The notes below the pieces were generated by a model. It ran no database searches, had not been told where the DNA came from, and was given only the letters and a program-made list of their open reading frames with translations. From NCBI RefSeq assembly GCF_020497125.1, contig NC_059093.1:22689301-22753300 (forward strand): DNA of 64,000 nucleotides, given 5' to 3'. The position numbers were made by a program, and so were the translations under genes. Below, in pieces: positions 46,825 through 59,282 of this stretch. The stretch is from Mauremys mutica. Lineage: Eukaryota; Chordata; Testudines; Geoemydidae. How positions within the stretch are numbered: position 1 is the first letter of the stretch; each line of letters opens with the position of its first letter.

Positions 46825-49802
46825 GTGGATGGGACACAGACTTCTCTTAGGGGAGAGTCTGATGATAGAGAATCTCCAGGTTATAGTCAGGAGCAGAGGA
46901 CTGAAAAGTATAATGTAAGGGCTGGATCAGATGATAAACAGTCACATAAAAAAGAATCTGGCACATCAGAAAAAGGCAGGCTAATAAACAGGGACAAGTT
47001 TTTAAAGTGCTTGTACACAAATGCTAGAAGTCTAAATAATAAGATGGGTGAACTAGAGTGCCTTGTGATAAAGGAGGATATAGATATAATAGGCATCACA
47101 GAAACCTGGTGGACTGAGAGCAATCAATGGGACACAATCATTCCGGGGTACAAAATATATCGGAAGGACAGAACAGGTCGTGCAGGGGGAGGAGTGGCAA
47201 TATATGTGAAAGAAAGTGTAGATTCAAATGAAGTAAAAATCTTAAGCGAATCCACATGTTCCATAGAGTCTCTATGGATAGAAATTTCATGCTCTAGTAA
47301 AAATATAACATTAGGGATCTGTTATCGAACACCTGACCAGGACAGTAATAGTGATGATGAAATGCTAAGGGAAATTAGAGAGGCTATCAAAATTAAGAAC
47401 CCAATAATAGTGGGGGATTTCAATTATCCCCATATTGACTGGGAACATTTCACTTCAAGACGAAATGCAGAGATAAAACTTCTCGATACTTTAAATGACT
47501 GCTTCATGGAGCAGCTGGTACGGGAACCCACAAGGGGAGAGGCAACTCTAGATTTAATCCTGAATGGAGCGCAGGAGCTGGTCCAAGAGGTAACTATAGC
47601 AGGACTGCTTGGAAATAGTGACCATAATACAATAACATTCAACATCCCTGTGGTGGGAAGAACACCTCAACAGCCCAACACTGTGGCATTTAATTTCAAA
47701 AGGGGGAACTATACAAAAATGAGGGGGTTAGTTAGACAAAAGTTAAAAGGTACAGTGACTAAAGTGAAATCCCTGCAAGTTGCGTGGGCCCTTTTTAAAG
47801 ACACCATAATTACAGGCCCAACTTCAATGTATACCCCAAATTAAGAAACACAGTAAAAGAACTAAAAAAGAGCCACCGTGGCTTAACAACCATGTAAAAG
47901 AAGCAGTGAGAGATAAAAAGACTTCCTTTAAAAAGTGGAAGTCAGATCCTAGTGAGGCAAATAGAAAGGAGCACAAACACTGCCAACTTAAGTGCAAGAG
48001 TGTAATAAGAAAAGCCAAAGAGGAGTTTGAAGAACGGCTAGCCAAAAACTCCAAAGGTAATAACAAAATGTTTTTTAAGTACATCAGAAGCAGGAAGCCT
48101 GCTAAACAACCAGTGGGGCCCCTTGACGATCAAAATTCAAAAGGAGCGCTTAAAGATGATAAAGTCATTGCGGAGAAACTAAATGGATTCTTTGCTTCAG
48201 TCTTCACGGCTGAGGATGTTAGGGAGATTTCCAAACCTGAGCTGGCTTTTGTAGGTGACAAATCTGAGGAAACTGTCACAGTTTGAAGTGTCACTAGAGG
48301 AGGTTTTGGAATTAATTGATAAACTCAACATTAATAAGTCACCGGGACCAGATGGGATTCAACCAAGAGTTCTGAAAGAACTCAAATGTGAAGTTGCAGA
48401 ACTATTAACTAAGGTTTGTAACCTGTCCTTTAAATCGGCTTCGGTACCCAATGACTGGAAGTTAGCTAATGTAACGCCAATATTTAAAAAGGGCTCTAGG
48501 GGTGATCCCGGCAATTACAGACCGGTAAGTCTAACGTCGGTACCGGGCAAATTAGTTGAAACAATAGGAAAGAATAAAATTGTCACACACGTAGAAAAAC
48601 ATAAACTCTTGAGCAGTAGTCAACATGGTTTCTGTAAAGGGAAATTGTGTCTTACTAATCTATTAGAGTTCTTTGAAGGGGTCAACAAACATGTGGACAA
48701 GGGGGATCCGGTGGACATAGTGTACTTAGATTTCCAGAAAGCCTTTGACAAGGTCCCTCACCAAAGGCTCTTACGTAAATTAAGCTGTCATGGGATAAAA
48801 GGGAAGGTCCTTTCATGAATTGAGAACTGGTTAAAGGACAGGGAACAAAGGGTAGGAATTAATGGTAAATTCTCAGAATGGAGAGGGGTAACTAGTGGTG
48901 TTCCCCAAGGGTCAGTCCTAGGACCAATCCTATTCAATTTATTCATAAATGATCTGGAGAAAGGGGTAAACAGTGAGGTGGCAAAGTTTGCAGATGATAC
49001 TAAACTGCTCAAGATAGTTAAGACCAAAGCAGATTGTGAAGAACTTCAAAAAGATCTCACAAAACTAAGTGATTGAGCAACAAAATGGCAAATGAAATTT
49101 AATGTGGATAAATGTAAAGTAATGCACATTGGAAAAAATAACCCCAACTATACATACAACATGATGGGGGCTAATTTAGCTATGACGAGTCAGGAAAAAG
49201 ATCTTGGCGTCATCATGGATAGTTCTCTGAAGATGTCCACGCAGTGTGCAGAGGTGGTCAAAAAAGCAAACATTATGTTAGGAATCATTAAAAAGAGGAT
49301 AGAGAATAAGACTGAGAATATATTATTGCCCTTATATAAATCCATGGTACACCCACATCTCGAATACTGTGTACAGATGTGGTCTCCTCACCTCAAAAAA
49401 GATATTCTAGCACTAGAAAAGGTTCAGAAAAGGGCAACTAAAATGATTAGGGGTTTAGAGAGGGTCCCATACCAGGAAAGATTAAAGAGGCTAGGAGTCT
49501 TCAGCTTGGAAAAGAGAAGACTAAGGGGGGACATGCTAGAGGTATATAAAATCATGAGTGATGTGGAGAAAGTGGATAAGGAAAAGTTATTTACTTATTC
49601 CCATAATACAAGAACTAGGGATCACCAAATGAAATTAATAGGCAGCAGGTTTAAAACAAACAAAAGGAAGTTCTTCTTCACGCAGCGCACAGTCAACTTA
49701 TGGAACTCCTTACCTGAGGAGATTGTGAAGGCTAGGACTATAACAATGTTTAAAAGGGGACTGGATAAATTCATGGTGGCTAAGTTCATAAATGGCTATT
49801 AG
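46825..49802 (+). pseudogene. CR1 ORF2: APE endonuclease plus reverse transcriptase, broken
   Basis: The endonuclease nicks target DNA and the RT primes from the nick. The endonuclease is open to 47844, with LYTNARSLNNK, GITETWW (catalytic Glu), VGDFNYPHIDW and LGNSDHNT. A frameshift follows before 47906, then the linker (KMFFKYIRSRK) and another shift near 48285. The RT reads [40 protein letters not shown] and FADDTKLL, interrupted by TGA at 48816-48818 and TGA near 49074. The C-terminus from 49092 is open to 49802. Catalytic residues are intact, so inactivation is through two frameshifts and two stops. Confidence 0.87.
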
Positions 49803-50007
49803 CCAGGATGGGTAAGAATGGTGTCCCTAGCCTCTGTTTGTCAGAGGATGGAGATGGATGGCAGGAGAGAGATCACTTGATCATTGCCTGTTAGGTTCAC
49901 TCCCTCTGAGGCACCTGGCATTGGCCACTGTCGGTAGACAGATACTGGCCTAGATGGACCTTTGGTCTGACCCGGTACGGCCTTTCTTATGTTCTTATGT
50001 TCTTACT

Positions 50008-50588
50008 CAAAGCTCTCATGGGGTTCAGTGGGATGAGGGCTCAGGCCATTAATGTATATTCCATTTGCCTTTTAATGTACATTCTGTGGGCTTTTGTTTC
50101 TATTTCACATGCATTACATTGCTGGTTGTAGTCAAATGTTTTTCATGATAGGGATAGTTTGATATTTTCTGCCATGGTCCATGGAGGTGAAATTGGAATG
50201 GGAGGGCTGTAGATCAGTGGTTCTCAGGCATTTCACCATCAGGTCACACTTTTATCAAAGCTTATGAGCTCAGAACCTTTTTTCATAGTTTGCTGAAGAC
50301 TGTGTTCATTTATATCACTCATTAATGAATGAGGAGAACACTAAAGCTTGTACAGCCTTCGTAGCTGTTATCTGGACAGGTTTCATTGAGATGGAAAAGC
50401 TAAGCTCTGTGTGCAGAGTTTATCCAGGTGTAGAGAGTGACCCAGTCTGAAACCAAAAGCCCCTTGTGAGGCCCATGGGCCTAATAGGGGGGAATGCCCT
50501 ATGGTTCCTGTCCCTCTAGCCTTTTACCCCTTCAGCCTCTGCCATCCTAATCACCTTCTTGCCATTAACAAGCTGAGGCAGCTGCTTT
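50008..50588. other. intron, ordinary sequence
   Basis: No exon seen. A word 'cagtggttctcaggc' at about 50.22 kb may be the end of a decayed Charlie-type MITE, but no partner end was found. Confidence 0.45.
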
Positions 50589-50748
50589 CATAGAAACATA
50601 GAACATCAGGGTTGGAAGGGACTTCAGGAGGTCATCTAGTCCAACCCCCTGCTCAAAGGGGGACCAATCCCCAAATGGCCCCCTCAAGGATTGAGCTCAC
50701 AACCCTGGGTTTAGCAGGGCAATGCTCAAACCACTGAGCTACCCCTTT
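50589..50748 (-). repeat. turtle-type tRNA-derived SINE, minus strand
   Basis: Read on the minus strand it has A box GGGTAGCTCAGTGG, anticodon-arm CCTGCTAAACCCAGG, B box TGAGCTCAATCC, a short linker and the CR1-like tail 'ttggactagatgacctcctg'. It is more complete than the copy at 41.4 kb. Confidence 0.85.
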
Positions 50749-51087
50749 CTATCACCCCTTTGCTGCTTCTTGCTCCCTTTTTTTCTCCCCAGTAACTCCA
50801 CACCAGTGGAGGGAGCAGAGAAGGAAAGCTAGTCTCCCTGTCCTGTCCTCAGTTGCATCACAGCTACCCAAGTGGTAAGGAATAGTCACTGCAGAGGAAA
50901 CTATGCTCATTGCCTGCAGACCTGCTAGGCATGAGAAAAAGTGTTTGGTTGGATTTAGAGAAACAGACCGGGAATCAAAAAGATGAAAATGCAAATGGTT
51001 TTTAAAGATTGTAAATAAAAAAGTAAGACAAGAGTGTTTGTGTGTGGGTGGGGGGGTTATCCAGATGCTGTCTAAGCTCCACAGGTC

Positions 51088-51625
51088 CCATATGAGGAGA
51101 GATTAAAGAGGCTCGGACTTTTCAGCTTGGAAAAGAGGAGACTAAGGGGGGATATGACAGAGGTATATAAAATCATGAGTGATGTGGAGAAAGTGGATAA
51201 GGAAAAAGTTATTTACTTATTCCCATAATACAAGAACTATGAGGTCACCAAATGAAATTAATGGGCAGCAGGTTTAAAACAAATACAAGGAAGTTTTTCA
51301 CACAGCGCACAGTCAACTTATAGAACTCCTTACCTGAGGAGGTAGTGAAGGCTAGGACTATAACAGTGTTCAAAAGAGAACTGGATAAATTCATGGTGGT
51401 TAAGTCCATAAATGGCTATTAGCCAGGACGGGTAAGGAATGGTGTCCCTAGCCTCTGTTTGTCAGAGGGTGGGAATGGACGGCAGGAGAGAGATCACTTG
51501 ATCATTACCTGTTAGGTTCACTCCCTCTGGGGCACCTGGCATTGGCCACTGTCGGTAGACAGATACTGGGCTAGATGGACCTTTGGTCTGACCCGGTACG
51601 GCCTCTCTTATGTTCTTATGTTTTC
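51088..51625 (+). mobile_element. CR1 LINE 3' fragment, same subfamily as 45.6-50.0 kb
   Basis: It begins at the equivalent of [20 protein letters not shown] and ends with 'ttatgttcttatgtttt'. The sequence is very close to 49.46-50.0 kb, with small indels that break the frame. Confidence 0.9.
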
Positions 51626-52539
51626 CACTGCCCAGGAGACCCAGCCAGGGAGTGATGTGCTGGAGATATGTTGGGAAAAGGAACTGTCTGAATTGCCAAA
51701 GCAGGAAGCCAACAATCTACAGCAAAATCATTAACCACAAACACACTCTAACCATGCTCCAGCCAGAAGGGAAATGGGCAGGAATTCTTGCTGTTCAGCC
51801 ATGGCCACACATACACTTATGTTATGTTGTTATGAGAGTTGGCTCTAGATGACACTTGAAAGAGATTACAGGCGGGGGAGGAGGGAGAAAATTAAAAGTA
51901 AGAAACTGCGAATGATGGTTTTAATGCTGAGCTAATTTTTTTGTCCTTGAGACTGAAATGTTAAGTCTATGTTAGTTTTTAGTGCTGAGTGAGTAGTACT
52001 GAAAAAGAGAATTCTTTGACCCCCTGCCCCCCCCTGAAAAAAAAAGACAGAGCCCTAAATCACCTCATGCTTGCTGGTTTGAGAAGGGATTAATAACCTC
52101 CGTAAGGCTTGGAATTGTTCAGCCTAAAGTGCATTCCTACTCTGTAGTTACTATGTAAAACCTGGCACTTCCTTACTTAATAGACTACAGTATGTATATT
52201 TAAAGTAACAGTTCCTTGCTTTTGGGGACCAAAAAAAGGTGGTTTTAACAGTTTTTTTTTAAATTGAAGAGGCAGCATAAATTTGGGAGAAGGAGCTGGA
52301 TTCTATTCCATCCACTCACCATCAATAAACTATTACTGAAATGATGGGACCAAACCTTGCCCTTTGTTACAACTGTGCAATTCCACTGAAGGTAGTGGGC
52401 TGCACAGGTACAACTGAGGGTTAAGTATGAAGACACGTTTGCAAAGGTGTAACCAAGTACAGAATTTGTTTTACAGAATCTGGTACTGGTAATGATGCAC
52501 CGAAAGTGGGGGGAGGGGGACCGTTTGGTTCTCAGCGGG
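51626..52539. other. intron, nothing recognised
   Basis: No exon or repeat supported. Confidence 0.5.
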
Positions 52540-52659
52540 GGTGACCAGATGTCCTGGTTTTATAGGGACAGTGCTGATTTTGGGGTCTTTTTCTTATATA
52601 GGCTCCTATTACCCCCCACCCCCTGTCCCGATTTTTCACATTTGCTGTCTGGTCACCCT
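52540..52659. mobile_element. short MITE with terminal inverted repeats
   Basis: It is 120 bp bounded by GGGTGACCAGA and TCTGGTCACCC, exact inverted repeats, with the interior 'tcttatataggctcctatta'. It is non-coding. It lies about 270 bp before the exon at 52932. Confidence 0.8.
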
Positions 52660-52931
52660 ATTCTCAGCTCCCACTTGAGCTTGTGTGGTTGGCCGTTAGA
52701 AAATTTATACAATTAGAAAATTTGATACAGAAACATTGAGGCACAATAAACGTAAAACCCCACAATTACATTTTTAGAGTCACCTTTCAGCTTAAAACTG
52801 CACTTTAATCTCCAGCACAAAACAAAGAACTGTCTAAAAGTTTTGAGAGTAAGAAAAAAAATTGAGACTAGTTCAGAGTCTTCAACATCCCCCTCCCACC
52901 TGGAAACTTACATTTCTTCTTTCTTTTGTAG

Positions 52932-53028
52932 CCAATGGTGAGAGTACGGTACCTGCTCCTACCCAGAAGCCACTGCAGTATCGCTGTAATCGCCACTGTA
53001 GAGCGGACTCAATCAACAGCACCTGCAG
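52932..53028 (+). CDS. BMPR1B-like: BMPR1B-like receptor, ectodomain exon 1
   Basis: The acceptor tttcttttgtag precedes 97 bp encoding (A)NGESTVPAPTQKPLQYRCNR followed by HCRADSINSTC. Entry phase 1 and exit phase 2 match the flanking exons. The order GEST-x-PAP, a cysteine cluster, then (D/E)S(V/I)N-x-x-C, is that of BMPR1B. NST is an N-glycosylation sequon. Where BMPR1B has a C-x-C pair, this protein has Y-R-C, so the first conserved cysteine of the three-finger fold is absent. The donor is weak (gttgat). Confidence 0.88.
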
Positions 53029-55797
53029 GTTGATGGGACAACTAGTATTTCAGCTATTTTGGGGGGGAAGGTTATGCACAATAATCAACCTTTTAAAACT
53101 TGGGTGCCTCCAGTTAGGGATCTAAATCGCTTTAGGCACCTTTAGTACAATCAGTATCAAATGAAATGGGTGGTGGGTGCTCTATAAATCAGACCATTTT
53201 TATTTAGGTGCCTACATATAGGTTTTTAGGGGCTTAACTTGATACATTCAAGTTTAAACATTTAGGCCAATACTTGTCTTAATAATTTGCATATGAAACA
53301 GAGTTGAACTACAGACAGGTTATCAAAAAGAACAAGCCATAGCTTATGGATGGATGGCGTAAATTGTTCTTCCCCTGTGCATAAGGACCAGCATTAAAGA
53401 AATTGTGCTTCTCCTGAAGTAGTGTAATGCTTTGCCTCTTTGGAGGGTTAGTGGTGGTTAACGGGTAAATAATGGCACAATCTAGCCTAAGATGTATATG
53501 TGGTTAGCCTGTCTTGTAGCAACATGAGGGGAAAATGCTGCTCTCAGATTGGTGTGGTGAATCTCAACTCTATTGTTCTCTTTTCCCCGTATATGAGGAA
53601 CTCTGAGTTCTGCTTCTGTAAGGAATATGGAATACTGAAGATTTTGCTATTTAATGTTAAGTTCCTACGGCTTTTAGGCTTTCATCGGAGTCCAGTGGAG
53701 TACTGGGTATGCAAGAACTCTAGAACTGGGACACAGATATATTACTGTGACCGGACATTCCAGTTGGGTGTGCAGTTCAATCTGAGGAGATTACAGGGAG
53801 TCTGATATTTTAATACTACTGGACTACTTTTCAAGGCAAAGTGTTATAAAAGAACAGGATGAGAGGAATCTCCAAGGTTGTTCAAGATGTTGATAGAGAT
53901 TATGGAGGGCTTTAAAAAAAAACGGTTGCTTCTCAGTTCAACGCTATTCTGCACAGCCTGCAATTTCAAGACTTGTCAGATTTAAAAGTGCCAAAGCTTT
54001 GATAAAAGCCTTGGATAGTATTTTTCTGTCCCACTTTCCACTCCTCTTCCAAGTCCTAGCGTTCTGTCTAGGAGCAGCAGTTAACCGCTATTGCATGTTT
54101 TTTTGTTTTTAAGGTTTAAAACTCCACACGTGGCTACCAGTTTGCAGGTTCTCTGCTGTGGGAATCAGTCACTTCCTGGTCATGTCTAAGGAGAGCCACT
54201 GTTTTTACACACACCGCTTTCACAGCAGAGGACTTGTAAAGCAGTAACTAAAAAGTTGGAGCCAATTAGAAAATAAGAAAACACAAAGGTGTCCACTTCG
54301 GAAACATTCAGTTAGCTGGTGGAAGCATCCCCAGGAGCTAGAAGCAGAACCTGCCACCAAGCGAAGACCTCATTAGCAGCATAATGTGAAGTTTCTGCAC
54401 TACAGTGGCAGCAGATGTGCCACGGTCGCATCTCAGAGTAGGCACTACCTAGGTCCTCCTGTAACTATAGGTAACCAACTTCCCTGAGAGGCAGCGGCTA
54501 GATCAACAGGAGATTTCTTCCATCGACCTAGTGCTGTCTACGCGGGGACTTGGGTCGGCTTAACAACACTGCTCAGGGGTGTGAATTTATTACACCCCTG
54601 AGCAACATAGTTAAACTGGCATAATTTTCTAGTGTAGACCAGCCTATGGCGATAGCTACATTTAAAGTGCTACAGTTGCAGTGCTGCAGTCTAGACTCTC
54701 ACTACAGCAATAGGAAGTGGGGTTCTCCTGGCCCTGTAGTTAATCTACCTCATCTCCGAGAGGTGATTGCTAAGTCGATGGAAGAATCATTCCTTCTGTT
54801 GACTTAGCACTGTCTCCACCAGGGATAAGGTCATCAGAGCTACGTCTCTCAGGATGTGATATTTTCACACCTCAGAGAGACACAGGTGTGCCGATGGACG
54901 TTTTCAGTGTAGCCAGGAGCACAAGTCCCACAAACATTAGGATTTATTCAGAGTCCTTCCATGTCACACTTTTAAAACATCCCTTTAGTTTTACATCATA
55001 ACCTGTAGCTGTTTTCAGCGATGTGTACCTAAAGCTAACCACTTACAAACAGTTTAAAAAAAAAGTGAAATGCCAGAATACGATGTCATGTCAGCCCGAA
55101 TGAGAGGGGAAATTAATGTTAAATTTATGTTCTGTTAACATGAGTCTCCTGTTGTTAAACACCTGTCACAAAATCATCCTTATTGGAGTCACACCTCTCT
55201 GGAGCTTTATTTCCAGTTTTAATTAAGGTGTCAGATGTTTAGTTTAAACCGGAGTTTACCTCACAAAACCTTATTCTCCCTCCAGCCCAGCACCACCCTT
55301 CTACCCCTAAAACGCTTTCATTTTCCCCCACCAGTTGCCCTTTCCTATGTCACCTGAACACAGAACTCCTTGTTCATTTCACACTGAGCAGTGGCAGAAA
55401 AGAAGAAATTGCTAAGCCAGTACCTGGAAAATGGAAGTTTGTACCATATTTCTTCTACTATATTTCTTTGTAAAGATCCCCTATGATTTATCAGCAATAA
55501 AGTAAAGATCTAATTCAAAGGGGCCTCTTTCCAAATATAATATATACGGACTCTTTTCAAGGATGACGATTTAATATTTGTACACCTCCCATCATTGTAG
55601 AATCTATGTCTGAGCTCCAGGTGACCCCGATTATCCTTATATTTGCAGAGTCCAGTTACTTTTTAATATTTTTTTCTTTCTAAAGCCTTCTGAACATAAT
55701 TCAGAATTAAGGCAGAGAGATACAAAGGGACCTCTGTATTGAGAAGGCTGCCCAGCCGCTGAAGGTGGGAAGGAGTGAGTGAGCAATATTAGAGAGA
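53029..55797. other. intron with decayed repeats
   Basis: Blocks at about 54.43-54.66 and 54.70-54.92 kb are related to each other: both carry 'ctgtct' arms around a palindrome, 'ggggtgtgaatttattacac' in the first and 'aggatgtgatattttcacac' in the second. They read as two decayed copies of one DNA-transposon-like repeat. The rest is unassigned. Confidence 0.45.
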
Positions 55798-55896
55798 CGA
55801 GATGGGTGAGGTAAAATCTCCTACTGGACCAACTGCCGTTGGTGAAAGAGACAGGCTTTCAGGCTACGCAGAGCTCTTCTTCAGCTCTGGATGGAA
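55798..55896 (-). repeat. second Penelope-type tail with hammerhead-like core
   Basis: On the minus strand it reads CTGAAGAAGAGCTCTG, then a partly paired return arm, then GAAAGCCTGTCTC, a hammerhead-type order (CUGANGA, stem, GAAA). The flanking text 'ttcaccaacggcagttggtc' is unlike the Penelope tail at 31 kb, so this is a different family. The assignment to Penelope-like elements rests on this architecture. Confidence 0.45.
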
Positions 55897-56154
55897 GGAT
55901 ATCCAGGTGAAGGAGATAGCACTGAGAGAGATTGCGAGGTCACCGGTCAGCTGACTGTATTGTAACCAGTTCTCAAGAGATTTGGCTGAGCCTACCCTGC
56001 TAAACTGGAACTCCTTTTACTTTGGGATCCTCACACCATAGAACCTTTAATTTTCACCCTTCACTGTAGTCTGAATTGCTGTTTGCATATTGCAGTGCTT
56101 TAAAACAAGCAGGAACTTTCATTCTGCTTCTCTATAAATGATGTTTCTCCTTGT
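55897..56154. other. intron, nothing recognised
   Basis: No exon or repeat supported in this short stretch. Confidence 0.5.
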
Positions 56155-56447
56155 AGAGGGGTGGACCCCTGCTCCTGCCCTGAAGGGTTAAAAACAGCCG
56201 TGGGAGGGGGCTATGGCTAGAGAAAGCAGATTTTAGGCTGGGCTGATTGGGGGAAGTGGCTGCAGCTGGAGCCACTCCCCAAACAGACTCAGCTGGCCCT
56301 ATAAAGGCAGAGAAGCCAGGGGCAGAAGAAACAGTCTTCCTCTGCCTGGTTGTAGGGAGCTAGAGACCAAGTACCTGAGTGGAGCAGGGCTAGGGAAAGG
56401 CAGAAGGTCCAAACCCTCCTTGCCAGTGATGAGTAGGCTGATACTGC
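56155..56447. repeat. retroelement-like repeat, partly shared with 32671-32862
   Basis: It contains a 'ccctgaagggttaaaa' start, 'ctggccctataaaggcagag' (TATA-like) and an end at 'gatgagtaggctgatactgc'. The last 70 bp match the repeat at 32.7-32.86 kb. A TATA-bearing, non-coding block suggests an LTR or retroelement 5' region. The Tigger sequence follows directly. Confidence 0.5.
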
Positions 56448-57295
56448 TTGTCGACCACAAAGAAAACCCAAGAGCAATGAGGGGCTACGTCAAGTCTCAT
56501 CTCCCTGTAATTTGGAAGTCGAACATAAAGGCCTGGATGACATGCAGTATTTTCCACAAGTGGTTTGTAGACCATGCCATCCCTGAATTTAAGGCTTATT
56601 GTCAGAAGGAAAATTTGGCCTTTAAGATTCTCCTTCTGCTGGATAACGCAAGTGTCCATGAACTGGACTATGAAGCCCTCTGCCCAAAGGTCAATGTCCT
56701 ATTTTTGCCACACAACACTGTATTGTTGCTGCAGCCTATGGACCAGGGTGTACTGGCCACTTTCAAGGCTTATTACCTACGGAGGACATTCTCCATGCTG
56801 ATTAAAGAGACAGCAGGTGAAGGAAAGCCCAGTGTAAAGGAGTTTTGGAAGTCCTACAACATCTTGAACAACGTGGAAAACATTGATCTGTCATGGGAAG
56901 AGGTCACTTCGCAATGTATGAACGGCGTTTTGCACTGTTCAGTGCCAGATGGTGTCCACAGCTTCATGGGATTTGATGCCATTTCTGCTCTTGAGCAAGG
57001 AATTGTCAAGTTGGCGAAGAATATTGACTTTGAGGAAGTGGAGGAAGATGATGTACGGGAGTTGTTGGAGTCTCATGCTGAGCAACTGACAAATGAGGAA
57101 CTGTTTGAGCTGGACCAACAACGGATATCTGAAGAAAGCAAGGACGATGATGAGGATGATGTAGGGCAGGAAGCCAGGAGTCTGATGACAAAGTATCTCT
57201 CCCATTTCTTTGGATTGCTGGGTGAGATGACGGAAATCATACAGAGGTGTGATCCTTTTCAGGAATGGTCTGCCAAAGTCTCCAGGGCTCTGTGA
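56448..57295 (+). pseudogene. Tigger/pogo transposase, C-terminal part
   Basis: Pogo-type transposases cut and paste DNA with a DDD catalytic triad. Counting from an ATG at 56420, the frame is 291 codons and ends TGA at 57293-57295. Its first dozen residues come from the preceding repeat. Recognisable are NPRAMRGYVKSHLPVIWKSN, KILLLLDNASVH (second Asp, about residue 75), HNTVLLLQPMDQGV (third Asp, about 108), then an acidic tail (EEVEEDDVRELL, SKDDDEDD). The N-terminal helix-turn-helix, CENPB domain and first catalytic Asp are missing, so it is a 5'-truncated relic, though the remaining frame is unbroken. Confidence 0.85.
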
Positions 57296-57760
57296 TGCAG
57301 TGGCCTGCTACAGGGAGATCTATCATTCAAAGAGTCATGAAGGAGCGCAGATGTCGACAAAATCCTTTTTTAAGACTTCTGCAACCGAAAAGCCAGCCCA
57401 AGAAAACCCAGCCGCCTCCCCTAGCTAAGTTTAGCAAAATTGGCATTGTTGTATCCTGTATCACTGTACTGTATTTACTGTGTTAAAATGTTCTGTGTGT
57501 TTGAACAGTGTTAGTGGGGTTCTACATTCTTTTATTCAATGTTTTTTGTGTAAAATGTGTGCTGTATAACCCCTTAGTGTAAAAAGGTGACACTGTTTAG
57601 GTGAAAAGAGCGTTGTCATAGGCGAGTGTGGTGAAGTTGTGAACACATCCCCCTCTTATCCCATTATTTCTTACGGGGAAAAATTCACCGGTATACGTCG
57701 TTTTGGTATCCACCACCCTTTTCAAGAACACAACCCCAATGTATACAGGGGACCCCCGTG
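57296..57760 (+). repeat. Tigger 3' noncoding end
   Basis: The downstream sequence contains 'ggtatacgtcgttttggtat' and 'tatacaggggacccccgtg', which look like the terminal region of the transposon. The matching left end is absent. Confidence 0.5.
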
Positions 57761-59278
57761 TTCATCATTCTGTCTTATACACATATACTTACATGTAATA
57801 TGCAGTGAACTACAGCATAATAGATGTGCTACATGCTTGTTCAGATTGTTTTTAATGATGGAAAGATTTTAGTTTCTGACACGACTGAACTGTGCAGCTG
57901 GAGTGTGCTATGCACTCCTCTGTATGTAGAGTGTGTTATAGTCGCCCTTTGAGGATCTGTTCCCCACCACCACAACAGAGCTCTTCTAGGGGTTCTAGGA
58001 GACACTCTCTCTTCTACTCTCTTTCCCAGATCTCTGGGCGGTTTTCCAAGGGGTGAAGGTAACTTTTACATTGAAAATTCTCCCTCTTAAATTTCATTTT
58101 TCCTATATAAAACATTCCCCTTTTAATTTCATTCCACATTCTTCATTCATTGTATCATGGGCTGAAGCTTGTGAGACATTCTTCTATTGCTGTCTCCGAA
58201 AAGAATAATTTCCTCCACTTAAGTGACTTAGGAGCCTATGTCCCATTTTCAAAACTGATTTATGAGTCTATGTCATGCTGAAAGTCAATGGAACGCCAAA
58301 ACCTCCCGAGTCTTCTCTTTCCCTTCTTAATAGCACCTCTTCTAATGATATGATTCTTTTCTTTCTCCTCCTTGTGTATATTGACTTTATTAGAGACCAT
58401 CAATTGTTGACTTCTTTTCTTTTTCAGTTGATTGCAATTTACTGTTTTGTTACTGTGTCCCTGAGTTACATTTACTCATTGCTTTGAATCTAAGGCACCA
58501 TGTAAACAAATAAAATGTAGTATAATATAATATTGTACGCTAATGGATTCTTTTCAGTCTCTTTTCATGGCAATCCTATCATTCCTATCCTGAGACTGAG
58601 TAATGAAGTCATGGGAGTTGTTACCCAAAAGGGTTGTTGTCTTCGTTACTTTACTGTCATGCACCACATCTAAATAGTATAAAAGTAAATTGTGTGCTTC
58701 TGTGAGAAAGTGATCTGTAGTGTGCAACTGGTTACTTTTCAGATCCAGAAGTTAGTAACTTGTCCTGTTGTTGAAAATAACTGTGAAACAAGCTTACTCT
58801 GACTAGATTTCACACAGTTAATTTAAAAATGTGCCACAGCAAATGTTTGGTGTTTTCCTATCCAGCATCCTTCTGTGCCACAGCTAATATTTCCAAATTG
58901 TGTTTATGCCTTCAATGTGTAACAGAATGTTCCTCTTTCCCTAAACTTCTTTATTGGCATTCGTGGTTTTGTTTGTTTGGTTGGCTGGGTTTTCCTTTCT
59001 TTCAAGTAAAAACAATAATTATCTGAAATTCCAATTTATATAAGTCTTGTAACTCCATTTAGTTACTTCTTCTGTCTGTTTCTCTCTTTTATTGTCCTTG
59101 TTCATTTTTTCTTTTGTCATGAAAATATCTACTAAACATAAATATTAGAAAGAAAATAAGAGGTTAATAACACATTATATTGCTCTAGGACTTGATTGTT
59201 TGAGGATAAGGGACTATTTCTTTTTTATTATTCGTTTTATTTCTTATGATCAAGACAATTTTCATTCATGTTGATAGG
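57761..59278. other. intron, AT-rich, nothing recognised
   Basis: No exon or bounded repeat seen. Confidence 0.5.
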
Positions 59279-59282
59279 GTGG

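Larger units (their letters stand above)
45590..50007 (+). mobile_element. nearly full-length CR1 LINE
   Basis: About 4.4 kb includes a 5' region with 'gggctttataaagccgcgc', ORF1, ORF2 with endonuclease and RT, and a 3' UTR ending in 'cggcctttcttatgttctta' with tandem TTCTTATG. It begins almost at the right target duplication of the hAT-like composite. Both ORFs carry a few disabling changes. This is the only copy in the window retaining ORF1. Confidence 0.9.

Noticed and set aside
50214..50280. Charlie-type MITE starting 'cagtggttctcaggc'
   Set aside because: No matching right end or target duplication was found, so it is too decayed to bound.
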